A stretch of DNA of 64,000 nt, from the NCBI GenBank assembly GCA_963989385.1, contig OZ022498.1, positions 103,525,298-103,589,297 of the forward strand, given 5' to 3'. Shown here one piece after another: positions 9,590-23,130 of this stretch (its first letter is position 1; each line of letters begins with the position of its first letter). Source of the stretch: Ctena decussata (Eukaryota > Mollusca > Bivalvia > Lucinida > Lucinidae). The position numbers and the translations under genes are program-made. Under the pieces are notes generated by a model, which ran no database searches, had not been told where the DNA came from, and was given only the letters and a program-made list of their open reading frames with translations.

Positions 9590-12542
9590 AGCTCACCTGA
9601 GCCTTTAGGCTTATAGGTGAGCTTATAGTATAGCCAGGCATCCGTCGTCCGTCCGTCCGTCCGTCGTCCGTCGTCCGCCCGTCGTCAACATTTTTAAACA
9701 TCTTCTCCTCTGAAACCACTGGGCCGATTGAAGCCATATTTCATATGGAGCCTACCTAGGTCGGGGGAACAAAAGTTTGTTCCGGCATCTGGGTCACATG
9801 ACCAAGATGGCCGCCACGCCCATATATGGTAAAACCCTTCAAAAATCTTCTTCTCCAGAACCAATAGGCCTATGACCTTGAAACTTGGTATGTAGCATTG
9901 GGCATGCGAGCTCATCATAGTTTGTACAAATGATGACCTTGCGGTGACCTTGGCCTAATTTATGACACGGTCCACTTTGGTATGATAGGCTTTTATATGG
10001 GAAAACGCTTAAACAGTGGATTTCTCAGAAACTGTTTAAGTCTAAGGTACAATACTTGGTATACATGGTCAACTAAATGAGCAAATGAAGATATTATGAC
10101 ACTAAAGGTCAAGGTCATTCCGTCGGTCCATCCGTCGTCAAGGTTTTCAAACATCTTCTTCTCTGAAACCACTTGGCCGATTGAAGCCAAATTTCATATG
10201 GAGTCTTAATGGGATGGCGGAACAAAATGTAATACCCCGGGTCTGGGTCATATGACCAAGATGGCCGCCACGCCCATATATGGTGAAAACCCTTCAAAAA
10301 TCTTCTTCTCCTGAACCAAAAGGCCTATGACCTTGAAACTTGGTATGTAGCATTGGGCATGCAGGCCCATTATAGTTTATACAAATGATGACCGTGCGGT
10401 GACCTTGACCTAATTTAGGACACGGTCCACTTCGGTACCTTAGGCTTATACATGGGAAAACGCCTAAACAGTTGATTTCTCAGAAATTATTTAAGTCTAA
10501 GGTACTATATTTGGTGTATATGGTCAACTTAATGAACAGCTGAAGATATTATGTCTCTAAAGGTCAAGGTCATTCTGTCAGCCCATCCGTCGTCAAGATT
10601 TTCGAACACCTTCTCTGAAACTACTGGGCGGAGTGAAGTCAAATTTCATATGGAGCCTACCTAGGCTGGGAAAACAAAAGATTGTTGGGAGTATCCGGGT
10701 CACATGACCAAGATGGCCGCCACGCCCATTTATGGTAAAAACCCTTCAGAAATCTTCTTCTCCAGAACCAAAAGGCCTATGACCTTCAAACTTGGTATGT
10801 AGCTTTGGGCATTCGGGCTCATCATAGTTTATACAAATGATGACCGTGCGGTGACCTTGATCAAATTTATGACACAGTCCACTTCGGTACCTTAGGCTTT
10901 TATATGGGAAAACGCCTAAACAGTGGATTTCTCAGAAATTATTTAAGTCTAAGGTACAATATTTGGTATATATGTTTAACTAAATGAATAGCTGAAGATA
11001 TTATGTCACTATAGGTCAAGGTCATACTGTCAGCCTGTCCGTCATCAAGATTTTCAAACATCTTCTTCTCTGAAACCACTGGGCCGATTGAAGTCAAATT
11101 TCATAAGGAGCCTACCTAATATAGGGGAACGAAAGTTTGTTCTTGGTATCCCGGTCACATGACCATGTTGGCCGCCATGCCCATGTATGGTAAAAACCCT
11201 TCAGAAATCTTCTCCAGAACCAAAAAGCCTATGACCTTGAAACTTGGTATGTAGCATCGAGCATTTGGGCCTATTATAGTTTATACAAACGATGACCGTG
11301 CGATGACCTTGACCTAATTTATGACACAGTCAGCTTTGTTTGGTACCTTAGAATTTATATGGGAAAACGCCTAAACAGTGGATTTCTCAGAAACTATTTT
11401 AGTCTAAGGTACAATATTTGGTATATATGGTCAACTAAATGAACGGCTGAAGATATAATGTCACTTAAGGTCAAGGTCATTCTGACAGCGATCCGTTTTC
11501 AAGATTTTCAAACATCTTCTCCTCTGAAACCACTGGGCCGATTGAAGTCAAATTTCATATGGAGCCTACCTAGGTAAGGGGAACGAAAGTTTGTTCGGGG
11601 TATCCAGGTCACATGACCAAGATGGCTGCAATGCCCATATATGGTAAAAACCCTTCAAAAATCTTCTTTTCCAGAACCAAAAGGCCTATGACCTTGAAAC
11701 TTGGTATGTAGCATCGGGCATTTAGGCCCATCATACTATATACAAATGATGACAGTGGGGTGACCTTGACCTAATTTATGACAAGGTCCACTTCGGTACC
11801 TTAGGCTTATATGGGAAAACGCCTAAACAGTGGATTTCTCAGAAACTATTAAAGTCCAAGGTACAATATTTGGTGTATATATGGTCAAGTAAATGAACAT
11901 CTGAAGATATTATGTCACTAAAGGTCAAGGTCATTCTGTCAGCCCGTCCGTCATCAAGATTTTCAATCATAATTTATACAAATCAGGACTGTGCATTGAT
12001 TGTGACCTAATTTATGGCAAGGTTGATTTTGATGCTTTGGAAAATGCTTATGCAGTGGATTTCTCAGAAACCATTCAAGTCTACGACATGCCCATATATG
12101 GTAAAACTCCTTCGAAAATCTACTTCTTCACAACCAAAGTCACAATGACCTAGTGGCATGGTATGTAGCATTGAGGACACGGGCCCATTATAGTTTGTTC
12201 AAATCATGACAGCGCATTGACCTTGACCTAATATATGGCAAGGTCCACTTTGGTATGTTATGCTTTTATGTGGGAACATGCTTAAACAGTTGATGTTACG
12301 GATTTTTTTAAGCCTAGATATAATAATTGGAAATTATGGTTAACTAAATGAATACATGAAGACAAGGTCATCAAAGGTCAAGGTCATTTTTTTAACTTTG
12401 CTCAAGGTCACTGAGATTTTAAAATTAAAATATGCACACCTTTTAAGCTACTGGTTTCAAATTTGTAACAAATGAGCGAAATGACAAATTGTGTCTGTTG
12501 ACAGAAGGTGCCAGGTGAGCTACAGGACCATTGGTCCTCTGG
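9590..12542 (+). mobile_element. Helitron/Helentron-like non-autonomous element with about 453-bp tandem units
   Basis: The left side is a hairpin AGCTCACCTGA...ATAGGTGAGCT (9590-9622), then a (GTCC)n tract at 9641-9680. Five to six degenerate tandem units follow with a period near 453. Each begins around CCGTC.TCAAGATTTTCAAAC (about 9680, 10130, 10582, 11034, 11487, 11941) and contains CACATGACCAAGATGGCCGC and TGACCTTGACC. The last units are eroded. The right side has CAGGTGAGCT (inverted to the left arm) at 12512-12521, the hairpin AGGACC...GGTCCT (12524-12538) and CTGG followed by T. A 3' hairpin directly before CTRR|T is a Helitron hallmark. No Rep/helicase ORF is present. Confidence 0.6.
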
Positions 12543-15500
12543 TTTCTTTGTAGAGCTGGGTAACTAATAAGCACTTTTATTTCATTGATCTTTTGTTTCA
12601 ACTTTTCTTTAAGATTTAAATAACTTCTACCTGGTTTAACAGAAATGTAAGAGTAAAGGACTGAATAGTATCAAAGTTTCTCAGCATGCTGTTGCAATAA
12701 TTGAAATGCAATAAATGATGAATTCGTTTAAAATGAGATGAATGAGAGTTTTTTGCACACAGAGAGAGAGACAGACAGACAGAGACACAGAGACACAGAG
12801 AGAGCGAGATCACAGCCTTTAGTAAAATATAAAAAGGTTGCCTTTGCATACATGCAGTATTTTAAAGAACATGTGTATGTAGGTACACATGTGTTAACAT
12901 AAAGTAGAACAAACGTACATGTATCATATGGGGAGGATGGAAAGCTCTAGCCCCGTGAAGCAAACTGGTCTTAAATTTCGACTAGTCCGATAGTTAGCAA
13001 ATTATGTCTTTAAATACGTTATTGTTGGAACAGATTTCTTTTCTTGAATTCCTTATTTCATAAGATGTTTGGATACAGCCCCGAGGGATATTGTTCAGAT
13101 CGTAATGCATTTGTCCTGCTGTTTAAAGAGGACCACTCAACGCTGGATATTTTTTTGGCAAAAAAGTATAATAATAATAAATACGGCATATTTGATAAGC
13201 GTTGTAAATGTTTTCAGGTTGACAAAATACACACTAAAGGCTTCAGTTTCAGGCAGTTTCTAAAAACATAACATAAATAGAGGATCTTACACTAGTGGTC
13301 GTTTCATATGAAATTTATGAAACGAGCCTTCGTCGATGTATGTAGCTTTCGGCATGTAGATTTTGTCGAGATATCTTTCGAAATGGTAACGGTGCTAGAA
13401 CATTCTTGCTAGACTGCATAAACGTTCAATAAAGGGATGTTTACAGACCGTTGACCATGTTGCCATTCCTTTTTTAGAAAAAAAATATAATAAAAATTGG
13501 TCCAAATATATATCTTTAGATAAAAGGAAATAATAATAATTTGCTCCTTAAGTTATCTCCTTGTACAAATGGCGGCCAAAACCATGGAGCTGTATCCATA
13601 CACCCAAAACAGAGTTCCAGATAATAAAGGTTTTGTATGATAGTGTTTTCTTTTTCCACAAAACGTGTTATATACCTATTTTTTAACCGCATAGGTGAGA
13701 AATTTAAGTTTCATCTCAGAAATTCCCATCAAAACTTTCTAACTATATCGTTATTACTAATTCTATTGCTTCTTCTGTCTATCTGCTGTTTACAGTTTTA
13801 TTACAAACTACCATTAATCAACAACGATGATCAGGTCAGACGCTTGCATGCTTCTTTTAATTGTTAACCGGCCCATGAGTAAACGCATACTCTAAACAAA
13901 CGCCATAAATAGAGAATTTAAACTATTGCTTATTTATAGTCTGCATTGTCCAAAAACAAAAGTAATGTGTATGTATATTTTTGTCTATGGAGAAAGCTGC
14001 GAAAATGCCTTTATTCTCAGGCTTTGATTGCATGTTTTTCATTGGCCGGCTCATGCAGTATTTTACATCTTAGTTCACATTTCGACACTTTTAACATGCT
14101 TTTCATCTTCAAAATGTAATGAAACGTTCTGAATGATCAAAATTTAAATATAATTTTTCAAATTCTTAGACTTGTGAAACAAGTCAAAATAATAAAACTG
14201 CAATATGTTTGCAATAGGAAAAATAATCAAATTTCAGTTAGCATTATATGGTTGAACACTGTTTCAGACAGAGTTCGTAGTTAAACAAATGGCAGTGTCT
14301 TTTCAGGGGGGTTTTCAGCTGTGCTAAAATTCTAATTACATACTTTGACTTTGCATCACCTTTATTTTCACCTTTTCTCTTAGCATTCTTTCTAAGAGCA
14401 ATAATATCCAAAGATCTTTCTAAAAGCATACCCTAAATTTCACCTGTTCCCACAACACATATTGCCCAAAATTATCAAAGAATATCAAACATGTAAGGAT
14501 AAAACTCGAGGTCTGAATCTCTAAAGCCTTATTTGGAGAGACTCAGATTTTTATTTGCTATTTTGGCTATATTCTTTGTTCTTTTTGTAGTTAAAAGGCC
14601 CTGTTGCTCTATCAGTATGCAAATTTTTATCATGCCGTATCCCTGCAAGCTTCTCGCTATAGTTTCGTCATTGTAAATGGTCGTGATTAGCCAGCTTTAA
14701 ACAAATAAAACATCCTTGTTTCGCATAATCAAGGTTTGAAAATTATTTGGGTCATTTTAGTTGGCAACTAAAATGACCTACTTTCGATTTCATTTAGTTG
14801 AATAAAATGGTAGAAATACAATGAACTGGCGTGGAGTCTCGATCACTATCCCGCCTATGCTGATATAGCATTGCTACACGGGAAACCAGAGCAGGAAATG
14901 TATTTTGTGGAGTGATTTGTTATAATTCAAAAACTGCTTTCTCTACTTTTTGCCAGTTATACGACTCAGTATATACACATCAATCCACATTTTATTACCA
15001 AACGTGGAGGTTGAACCGCCTTTACAATGATTTGAGTTTAGACGTTTTTACCACTGATAGAACTATGGAGACTTTAAAGTATGTTTACAGTGTTAATTCA
15101 AAGTCTATACACACAGCCATGCAAGCATACAGAACATAACACAGGGGATCTAATATGTCTAGCATTCAGTAATATATGTGATAATGATTTAGATAAACAT
15201 GATTAAACAAGGCACACCATTTCGTTTTGGCATCCTTTCTAAAAAGAAACTAACAGTATAATGTTATTTTGTTTGTTCACGGATATGGTGACATTGCTAA
15301 AAACAGATTGTAAAGCGAAAACGTCCATTGTTTTGTGTCTGTGAAACATGCGGGGAACAAAATGAAATTTAAGGACCTTTGGTTAGTTATTTAGAATATT
15401 CACTTTCTTCTTCTCCCAGTTCGGGAAATCTTGTTGAGCCCACCCTTATTTCTCCGAAACGTTTCAGTCAATTTGCAAACTTTGCACAATTTTTCTTCAG

Positions 15501-16690
15501 TCGTGATGGAGGACTTTTTATAGCACGATTGCATGATTTCGTGTGTATATAGTACAGTTGTTTTGAAAGGAATTTCCATCGAGTAGATAGCTGCCTAGTC
15601 ATTAGAATTGAACATAAAGTTTAAAAAATGTAGGTTGCGTTCGTGCACCACTGAAAATAAATGCTGGTTTAATCTGTCAATTTACTTGAACGAAGGTTCG
15701 TTTTGAACTTGAACTCGAAAAAAGGTTCACACTAGAGTAAAGATTGTAAGTTTGATAAACCAACTGTGAAGACTATGCATGATATATGACTATTCATTTT
15801 TTGAGACAGTATGATTCTTTTTTCTAAAACTTTTAAGAAAAAAAAATATTTTTCTTCCATAATAATCGTACGTAACTGGATTGGACCAAAGGACTTCATT
15901 CACACTGATAGATAGATACATGTTAGATACATATAGTAAACGTTTGAGTTATTTCTTAGTTTGCTAGCGATAATGAATCCGAATCTCGACAGCATGTAAA
16001 CGGGGTTTCGTTGCACACAGCCATTCATTTTTATGCTACCATCGTCTCGATGTCACTCAAGTACTACTGGAAAGGACGCAAACCTCAATATCATGCATCA
16101 GTTCTTGGTTACCACCAAGTTTTTTGTGACATCAAGAAACACAGTAGTCCTTACCATGACTGTCTTTTTAATAAGGATAGTCTTGGTCAGAGTAAAACCT
16201 GTGGAAAATGATTTTTTTTCTTGACCAGGGAAAAGGTTTTGGGATATTGTTATTGATCAGAAAAGTTTGGATACGATTTTTTAAAGTTAGAGAAAAGTCC
16301 AGGGCCCGGTTGTTTAAAGCATCGTTAGCCTGACGGGCTCGTTAAGCGGTTATCTCGTTATGTGTTTAACGTCTTTTGGCAAATATTTACATTCTCAGTG
16401 CATTTATTTAAAAAAAAACCTACGGTAAAAAATTAGAACATAATGTAGTTTATACTTCAATAACTACATCGGTTCATGCGACGTTACATGAGGTTAAGTG
16501 ATGTCAAAATAAACCATGGTTCTCTCCAATCTGAATGGACGTACGTGACATTATGACATCGTTGTCACGTCGTTGATGCTTTTAGTAGAAAAACTGCGTC
16601 AATTTTTTTTTCTGCTTAAACTGCAGCCCATAACGCAAACTTATGGTCAAATTATAGATGGTAAAGAATGTAAATATAAGCAATGAACTT
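12543..16690. other. CaV2 intron, mostly featureless
   Basis: AT-rich intron. Visible features are an (AG)n/(CAGA)n microsatellite at 12759-12806, a perfect palindrome at 14751-14778 (GTCATTTTAGTT, GGC, AACTAAAATGAC) and the SINE-like fragment at 15990. I see no exon. Confidence 0.5.
15990..16105 (+). repeat. SINE-like fragment
   Basis: It contains AAACGGGGTTTCGTTGCACAC, CAGCCATTCATT, an ATCGTC..GATGT block and ACTACTGGAAAGG. These align with 8318-8505 and 57343-57480. The head is not recognisable. Confidence 0.45.
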
Positions 16691-16691
16691 A

Positions 16692-19600
16692 ATTATACCC
16701 CCGACGTATGTCGAGGGGTATATAGTTTTCGTCTTTTCCGTCCGTCTGTCCGTCCGTTCGTCCGTGCGTCCGTGTGTCCGTCCGTTAACATTTGCGTTAA
16801 AGTTTTGCGTTAAGTTTTTAATGTTGCTTATGTTTCAAATATTCTTTGATGAAGCATGTTGATATCAGCCTAGATTTACTTACAGGCTCAAGTAGAATAC
16901 TTATCATCATCTAGATGCTGCTGCTGACCTAAGGTCAAGGCCACAGACTTAAACATTTGCGTTAAAGTTTTGTGTTAAGTTTTTATTTTTGCTTATGTTT
17001 CCAATATCCTTTGATGAAGCCTGTTGGTATTAGTACGGCAGATAGGCAGCCTATGAGAAGGTGCTACTGGTAAGGTTCTGCAAACATCTCGAGTTATATA
17101 TCAGATTAATCGTTAGAATCTCTAGTTTACAAAACCGGCTGATGACACCTCTGATTCTGAGTACTAAGCGAGTTATCTCCTCTTGAATTACCCCACCCAT
17201 TTAATTGGGTAAAATGATAGTTAAATGAAAAAGAGTAAAACAATCATTTATGAGATGGTACTTTGTACGATTTTTTATTTGTATTCAGTTTGTAGCTTAT
17301 TTACCGTATATGCGGTACTTATTATTTACTTTAGTTTTCATTTTGCGGCGTTGTGATATCGCGTTTACGTTGAAATTTGTTTTGAAAATAATTTTTTAAA
17401 TTTCAGGTTTACAATTTTTAATGTTGACTCCATCAGTCAAGATTTTGTAACAATATTTGCAATAAAATAGCAAGTCTAGAACCGTTGCTTTATGTATAGA
17501 TTATCAGAACTCAAGATTTCAGTACAGAGACAAAGAAACTCTGAGAAACATGAGTACATACCCCACCCATTTAAATATGCATTGCAAAACTGGAAATCTT
17601 TCAGGCTCTTGCGGTTCAAAAAAAGTAAGGTTAGGTCATACTGTAACATAATATACGTGACATTATAGGGCTGCACATTAATGCTAGTGCAAATGAAATT
17701 ACTTCTAACAATCCTTCACGCTTCAGTGAGCAAGAATTAATTTACTTGAAACAGTATTATACAGACAGTACTTCTTCAAACCTACTTACACAGAGGACAT
17801 GTTCACAATATTTTATCACATACCATTTTTCGCAACACTTCTAGCTAGCAATGGAAATTGATATATCTCCAGATGTTGTAAATAAGTGATTGTTTACCTT
17901 ATAGCTTATTTATTTGTTATTTACATTTCAAGTGACCATACTGTATGCAACACTTTCTTACTTTGTTATTTTTCTTTGCAAGCGTATACATATTCATTGA
18001 TGTTTTGATGAACTACTAGCATAGTTTTGACATCTTTAAGATTCAAGACATTGCAAAAGAACAGTTTGTCTTAAAACAGAATAAAAAGAAAAAATACCCA
18101 CTCACTAAAATGCATTAGAACCTGTATCCTAGTTATAACAGCCGCTACATAAATGTAGGCCAGGCCAGTAGGATGTTGCCCGGCCACCTGACGAAGTTGT
18201 GTAGACCTCATTTTTCTAAGTGTCCTGTATATGCAGAATATTTGCCTCTTTCTTGCTGCCTACTTAGTGGGGCGATTGAAAGTTCAGACTGTTGAATACG
18301 TTACCAATAGAAAATTAACAAAAATTACTATGTTTTTAAATAAAAGTGAAAGTCAGTAATCTATCTATAAATCGATATAAATGATTAAGTGATGCAAAAA
18401 CATTTTTAAATTCTACACTTTTATTACTATGCTTAATTTTTCTACAGTTTATAAGACTGTACTCTATGTTACCATTAGATACGAGTTTCAGACAAATAAA
18501 ACCATCCAATACAAAATTAAAATTGATTTATTGCATTAGTATTAGTATATTACTATTTAGGTCTAGAGACAAGTAATATAGTGGAAAATGTGGTTTCATT
18601 ACATTTTGTAGTTTACCATACAGAAACTGTTTAATACGTGCAATATAATTTTAATGCAATATTCAAAAACATTATAATGATTTGAAATGGGCTTACATGT
18701 TGAGGTTAAAAAATTTCTCAAAGTCTGACACTCTAAGAGTATCTTACGGAACTGATATTAATCAAATTGATGTAACTAACGTAAATAGTAACATGTAGCT
18801 TATGAGACTGTGATTTATGTTTTCATAGAGAACAAGATTTACAGCACATAAAACAATAACTAACAAGTCAGAATTGGAAAATAAAATATACTTTCAACCC
18901 TTTTAGGGTATAATTCTAGCACAGCTTTTATAAAGAAAAGGTAGGTATGATTTATCTTGTGAAGACTACGAGACAGAAACTTTTCAGAGTTGTTGCATGA
19001 ATTCTAATGCAGTTTCGTAGTCACCTTAATGTGTGAAATAATTCTGACACATAAATAAGGAAATATGTTAAAATAATGACAAAAACATGAAACAGAAAAC
19101 AGATTACTCAGGTGTATCTAGTTTGCTCACTAAAGCTGAGATTATTCAGATTTATGTAGTTTGCTCACCAAAGCTGTATATGCGCCCGAGATTTTATTCA
19201 CTGTTACATTTATAGAAAAAATAGTATCATTTGATAACCATACAACCTAAATGTATATGATATTTTTCTCTAGCCTTTTTTAAAATGTAGAATAAACTAG
19301 AGATAATGACAAGATAATGACATCAACACTTTTAAAATGTGTTTCACGCATAAAATATTTATGAACATGCTGTGAGTTACTTTTCTTGTTTCTTCTTGTA
19401 ATATTAAATCTATACACTCAAGTCATAAAACTGAAAACTGTCTGGCGACAGTTTTAAGTAACTGATGTGCCTTTGACTCAAAAATGGCATTGGTGTAATT
19501 CAGAGTTCAAACACGACAGTAACACATTATATATGTATCAGTCTTACAATATTTGATGTAATATACGTTAAGCGAGACTAGTATAGGGGAGAGTATGTGG

Positions 19601-22038
19601 TAACAACATTCATTCTAATAATAGTTATCCTGATTGCTCATAAAACTGGGAGGCAGTTCTAATGTACATTCACAGTATATCATTTTATGGAGAATTGAGA
19701 TAGAGAGAGAGAGAGAGAGAGCAAAATCCCAAAATTATCCTTAAATTAGCTTCTACCCCTTCATCCATATATAAATAATGTACACACACTTTAAAAGTCC
19801 TCTGATCAGTAACTCCTTGTGTGACAGTGGTACAGTTTCAGACTACTCCAAGTCCTCTAGGCAACCATTTAATTACATTCTTTATAATATAGTTCCACCA
19901 TAAAATGCTAAAAGACCACTTTAGCAGTAACAGTTTCTGTAGCGCAAAATACCATTTTGGATGCATTTCATTGTTACTCATATTCGGTAACGTACATGAC
20001 AGTGCAAAGTTTTGCAAGTTTGATATCATTTGTTTTTTATTTAACGATATATAAATGCATTAGTGTTCTTCATTGATTGTACTTACATGCTAATTCTAAT
20101 CAGATTCAGTAGTTTGTCCATTCTTGGTAACGTAGACAACAGTACGGGTTCTAACGCGTCAGAAGACAATATTGATTTAATTCAGAGGCTTCCAAGCATA
20201 TTTTCTACAACACTAAGATCTATGTCTGTTATTGTATTTATTTGGATGAGAATATGCAAATGTCATTAAAATGATACGGTCACGTATATAACATGGGAGA
20301 AACAGCCAAACTGCCCAATACTCAGACAGCAGAAAGCAGGGAAATACTTTGTAGACGTTGAGCTTTCAGAAAAAAAGAACATGTTGAAAAAGTATCCCAT
20401 AAAAGGAGAGGGAGAATAGGAGCTTAAAAATCTACTAGCTTTTATTAATGTATCATTCGATCAATTTCAACTGACAGATGAACGGACGGACGAACAAATG
20501 GATGAACTGACAAGGACAGACGGGCCGAAGACAATCTTAAAGTACCGGATTGGACTGAAAATGACACTAGAATATGCAACTACAACGTTTGTATAATCAG
20601 CGGCTAGTTTTGACCACTGTTATGCTTGTCATTGAGAAGTTGACAGTGGTGAACACATGCTATTGACAAACCGACGCACGGACGGATGGAAAAATAAATA
20701 TATAGAGCACACATTATCTAAATGAGTGCGAGTTAATGGAAGTTACACATATATACTGTTTCCGAAGCATTTAGCCCATTTAGCTGGTCTTAAAGTAGTA
20801 ATTAAGTAGATTTTCATCATTTATGTACGTTTTCTGTTTGACCGTGACCTTGACCTTTTGTACATGTTGAGATATATCTAGATAGTTAATTCAAGAATGA
20901 AATACCTTGTAAATTAGTTTCAGCGTAAGACTTGAGATATTTATTGTCATGGTAATAAAACAGACAAATTCTAATATTGATGTCGAAAATTGTCAACCTT
21001 TGGTAATCAACGGTAATTAACAAACAGACGCACGGACAAACACTGTTCAAAGGCCATATTCGTTAATAGCTTCTATGTTTAGCTCATTCCATTTGTTTTC
21101 CGTACGTACTACTGGAAAATGACAAACACTTGTCTTTAGTTGAAATAAATGGACATTTTTGACGTACACCGACAAAAATTGTGTAATTTTGCTGTTTATG
21201 GGTACGTAAGTTTCAAGGGCCATAACTCTGTTAGTACTCAGCTGCGGCGATGTCATCAGCCGGATCCATACACTAGTCATGCTGACAAACAAATTGGTAT
21301 ATAACACTTGATGTTTGCAGAACCTTACCAGTAAAGTCCTTAAGGAGAGCACTTTTGGGGCTCCGTCTGCTCTACTATATGTGCCTAGATTTACTTACAG
21401 GTCCAAACAGAATACTTATCATCATCTGGATGCTGCTGCTGACCTAAGGTCAAGGTCACAGACTTAAACATTTGCGTTTAAGTTTTGCATTAAGTTTAGA
21501 GCGTTCAAGTTTTGCATTAAGTTTAGAGTATCCTTTCATATTTCTTATATCCTTTGATGGAACCTATTGATATTTGACTAGGGTTACTTTTAGGTTCATA
21601 CTGAGTAGTTTACATCATCTGGATGCTGCTGCTTACCAAAGGTCACGGTCACAGACTTGTGTATTTGCGTTAAAGTTTGACGTTAAGTTTAAATTCTATG
21701 TTTATATTTCCAACATCCTTTGATGAAACCTTTTTGATATATGACTAAGTTTACTTCTATGTTCATGCAGATTATTTGACATCATCTGGATGCTGCTGCT
21801 GACCAAGGTCATGGGCACAGACTTATATGTTTACATTAAAGTTTTGTGTTAAGTTGGTACTCTTTGCTGATATTTATAATATACTTTGATGGAACCATTT
21901 GATTGGTGACTAAGTTTACTTAAAGGTTCAAACCATGTATAAGATGGTTTCATTAGGCAGTCCTTTCATAAGGCGGTGGTTTCATTAGGCGGTGGCGCTG
22001 GTCGGGGGTATACGTGAGCCCCTGCTCACTTGCTCTAG
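16692..22038 (+). mobile_element. Helitron/Helentron-like element, family 2 (about 165-bp units), interrupted
   Basis: The left end is a hairpin ATACCCCCGAC / GTCGAGGGGTAT (16693-16722) followed by (GTCC/GTCT)n (16739-16785). Tandem units begin TTTGCGTTAAAGTTTTG at 16791 and 16956 (period 165) and carry CTGCTGCTGACC..AGGTCA. After a 4.3-kb insertion the units continue at about 21471, 21664 and 21830. The right end has GTCGGGGGTATA (inverted to the left arm), the hairpin GTGAGC-CCCT-GCTCAC (22014-22029) and TTGCTCTAG followed by T. The layout equals that of the family-1 element and resembles the pearl-type, repeat-bearing elements known from bivalves. Confidence 0.6.
17036..21385. mobile_element. 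4.3-kb inverted-repeat element inserted in the Helitron-like element
   Basis: About 150 bp at each border are inverted copies. The left side has GGTAAGGTTCTGCAAACATC (near 17070), CCGGCTGATGACA and GAGTACTAA. The right side has the complements at about 21200-21330 (TGTCATCAGCCGG, GATGTTTGCAGAACCTTACC). The host unit stops at GTTGGTATTAG and resumes at CCTAGATTTACTTAC. Exact ends and target duplication are unclear. The interior is AT-rich, has an (AG)n tract at 19702-19721 and shows no transposase. Confidence 0.55.
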
Positions 22039-23130
22039 TTTTTCTGGTGTTTATCGAAGTATAAACTACATTGGGTCACTTGCAAAGTTTACATGAACCC
22101 CTTTGGACTATAGATTGCGTCAAGTTTAAAGGGTTTTGAGTTGTTTTTTAAGCATTGAACTTCAAGCGCCTGTGGTTTAAATGACCTACGAGTTCAGACT
22201 TATGATTTGGGTGCTTTGACCACTATCATTTACACCGATATTTTCGTTGAAAATATGTGAGAAGCATTTGCAATGCTGTTGGAAATATGTGAGAACCAAA
22301 AGCTTCTCACATTTTCAACAAAATGTTTTGGCGTATTTGAGATATTAACGAATGAAATTTTAAAGTCTCGTTAACTGACGACGTCATATGCTTGAGCAAC
22401 TGGGCCTAGGAATTTAAAACTTAATGGCGACACCCGTCTTCAGAAATTATACGTACTCTGCTCAAGTAGAAACGGTACGCTTTCAGGAAAGAAGCCATCC
22501 ATAAAATATTCATCTTTACTTCGGCGAGTCTACTGTAAAATAATGAGTAACCTCCAGTTTTCAAGTAATATCTATTGCACTGTTAAAGTAAGAGTATAAT
22601 CAACTTTTGGAAATTTAGAAAAGTAAATCAGGAAAAGGCCAGGAAAAAGCCAGAAAAAGCCATGGAAAAGCAAGTGGAGGATGAGTGGCAACCCTAGAAC
22701 AACTGACTACTGAACAACACATACACAGACCAGCTTGCACGCAAGGCTGGTCTTATTGTCATGTGATCTCTACACCTGATGTATGGGCATCTGTACAAGG
22801 GCATTCATTGTAAGGGGAAAAGAGTTGCTCATATCTATGAATAGCAAGGTCTTTCCATGAAGAGTATGGTCCTTCATGGTCAAGAAATTCAATTACCAGG
22901 AAAGCATATACTTTTCTACTAAAATGGATCCCTTGTGAAAATAGCTGCTAAACAGGAAAGTCTGTCAGTACACTATACAAAGGCATATGACATGCCTGCA
23001 TGCACGTCAGATTGTTTGTAATGTTTACTGCCTGAATAGGGCGAATACATCTATGTTTATTTTGATTATAATTCACTATAAAGGTTAGACAGAGAGGCAA
23101 AATTAAACAAATGTAAATCATGAACTCATA
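22039..23130. other. CaV2 intron, no gene
   Basis: Small hairpins only: GTTGAAAATATGTGAGAAGC with its complement at 22245-22325, and AGACCAGC...GCTGGTCT near 22727-22756. Nothing else is recognisable. Confidence 0.45.

Noticed and set aside
9680..12400. CRISPR-like regularly spaced repeats
   Set aside because: Units of about 453 bp repeat throughout, without short repeats and unique spacers; eukaryotic tandem array.
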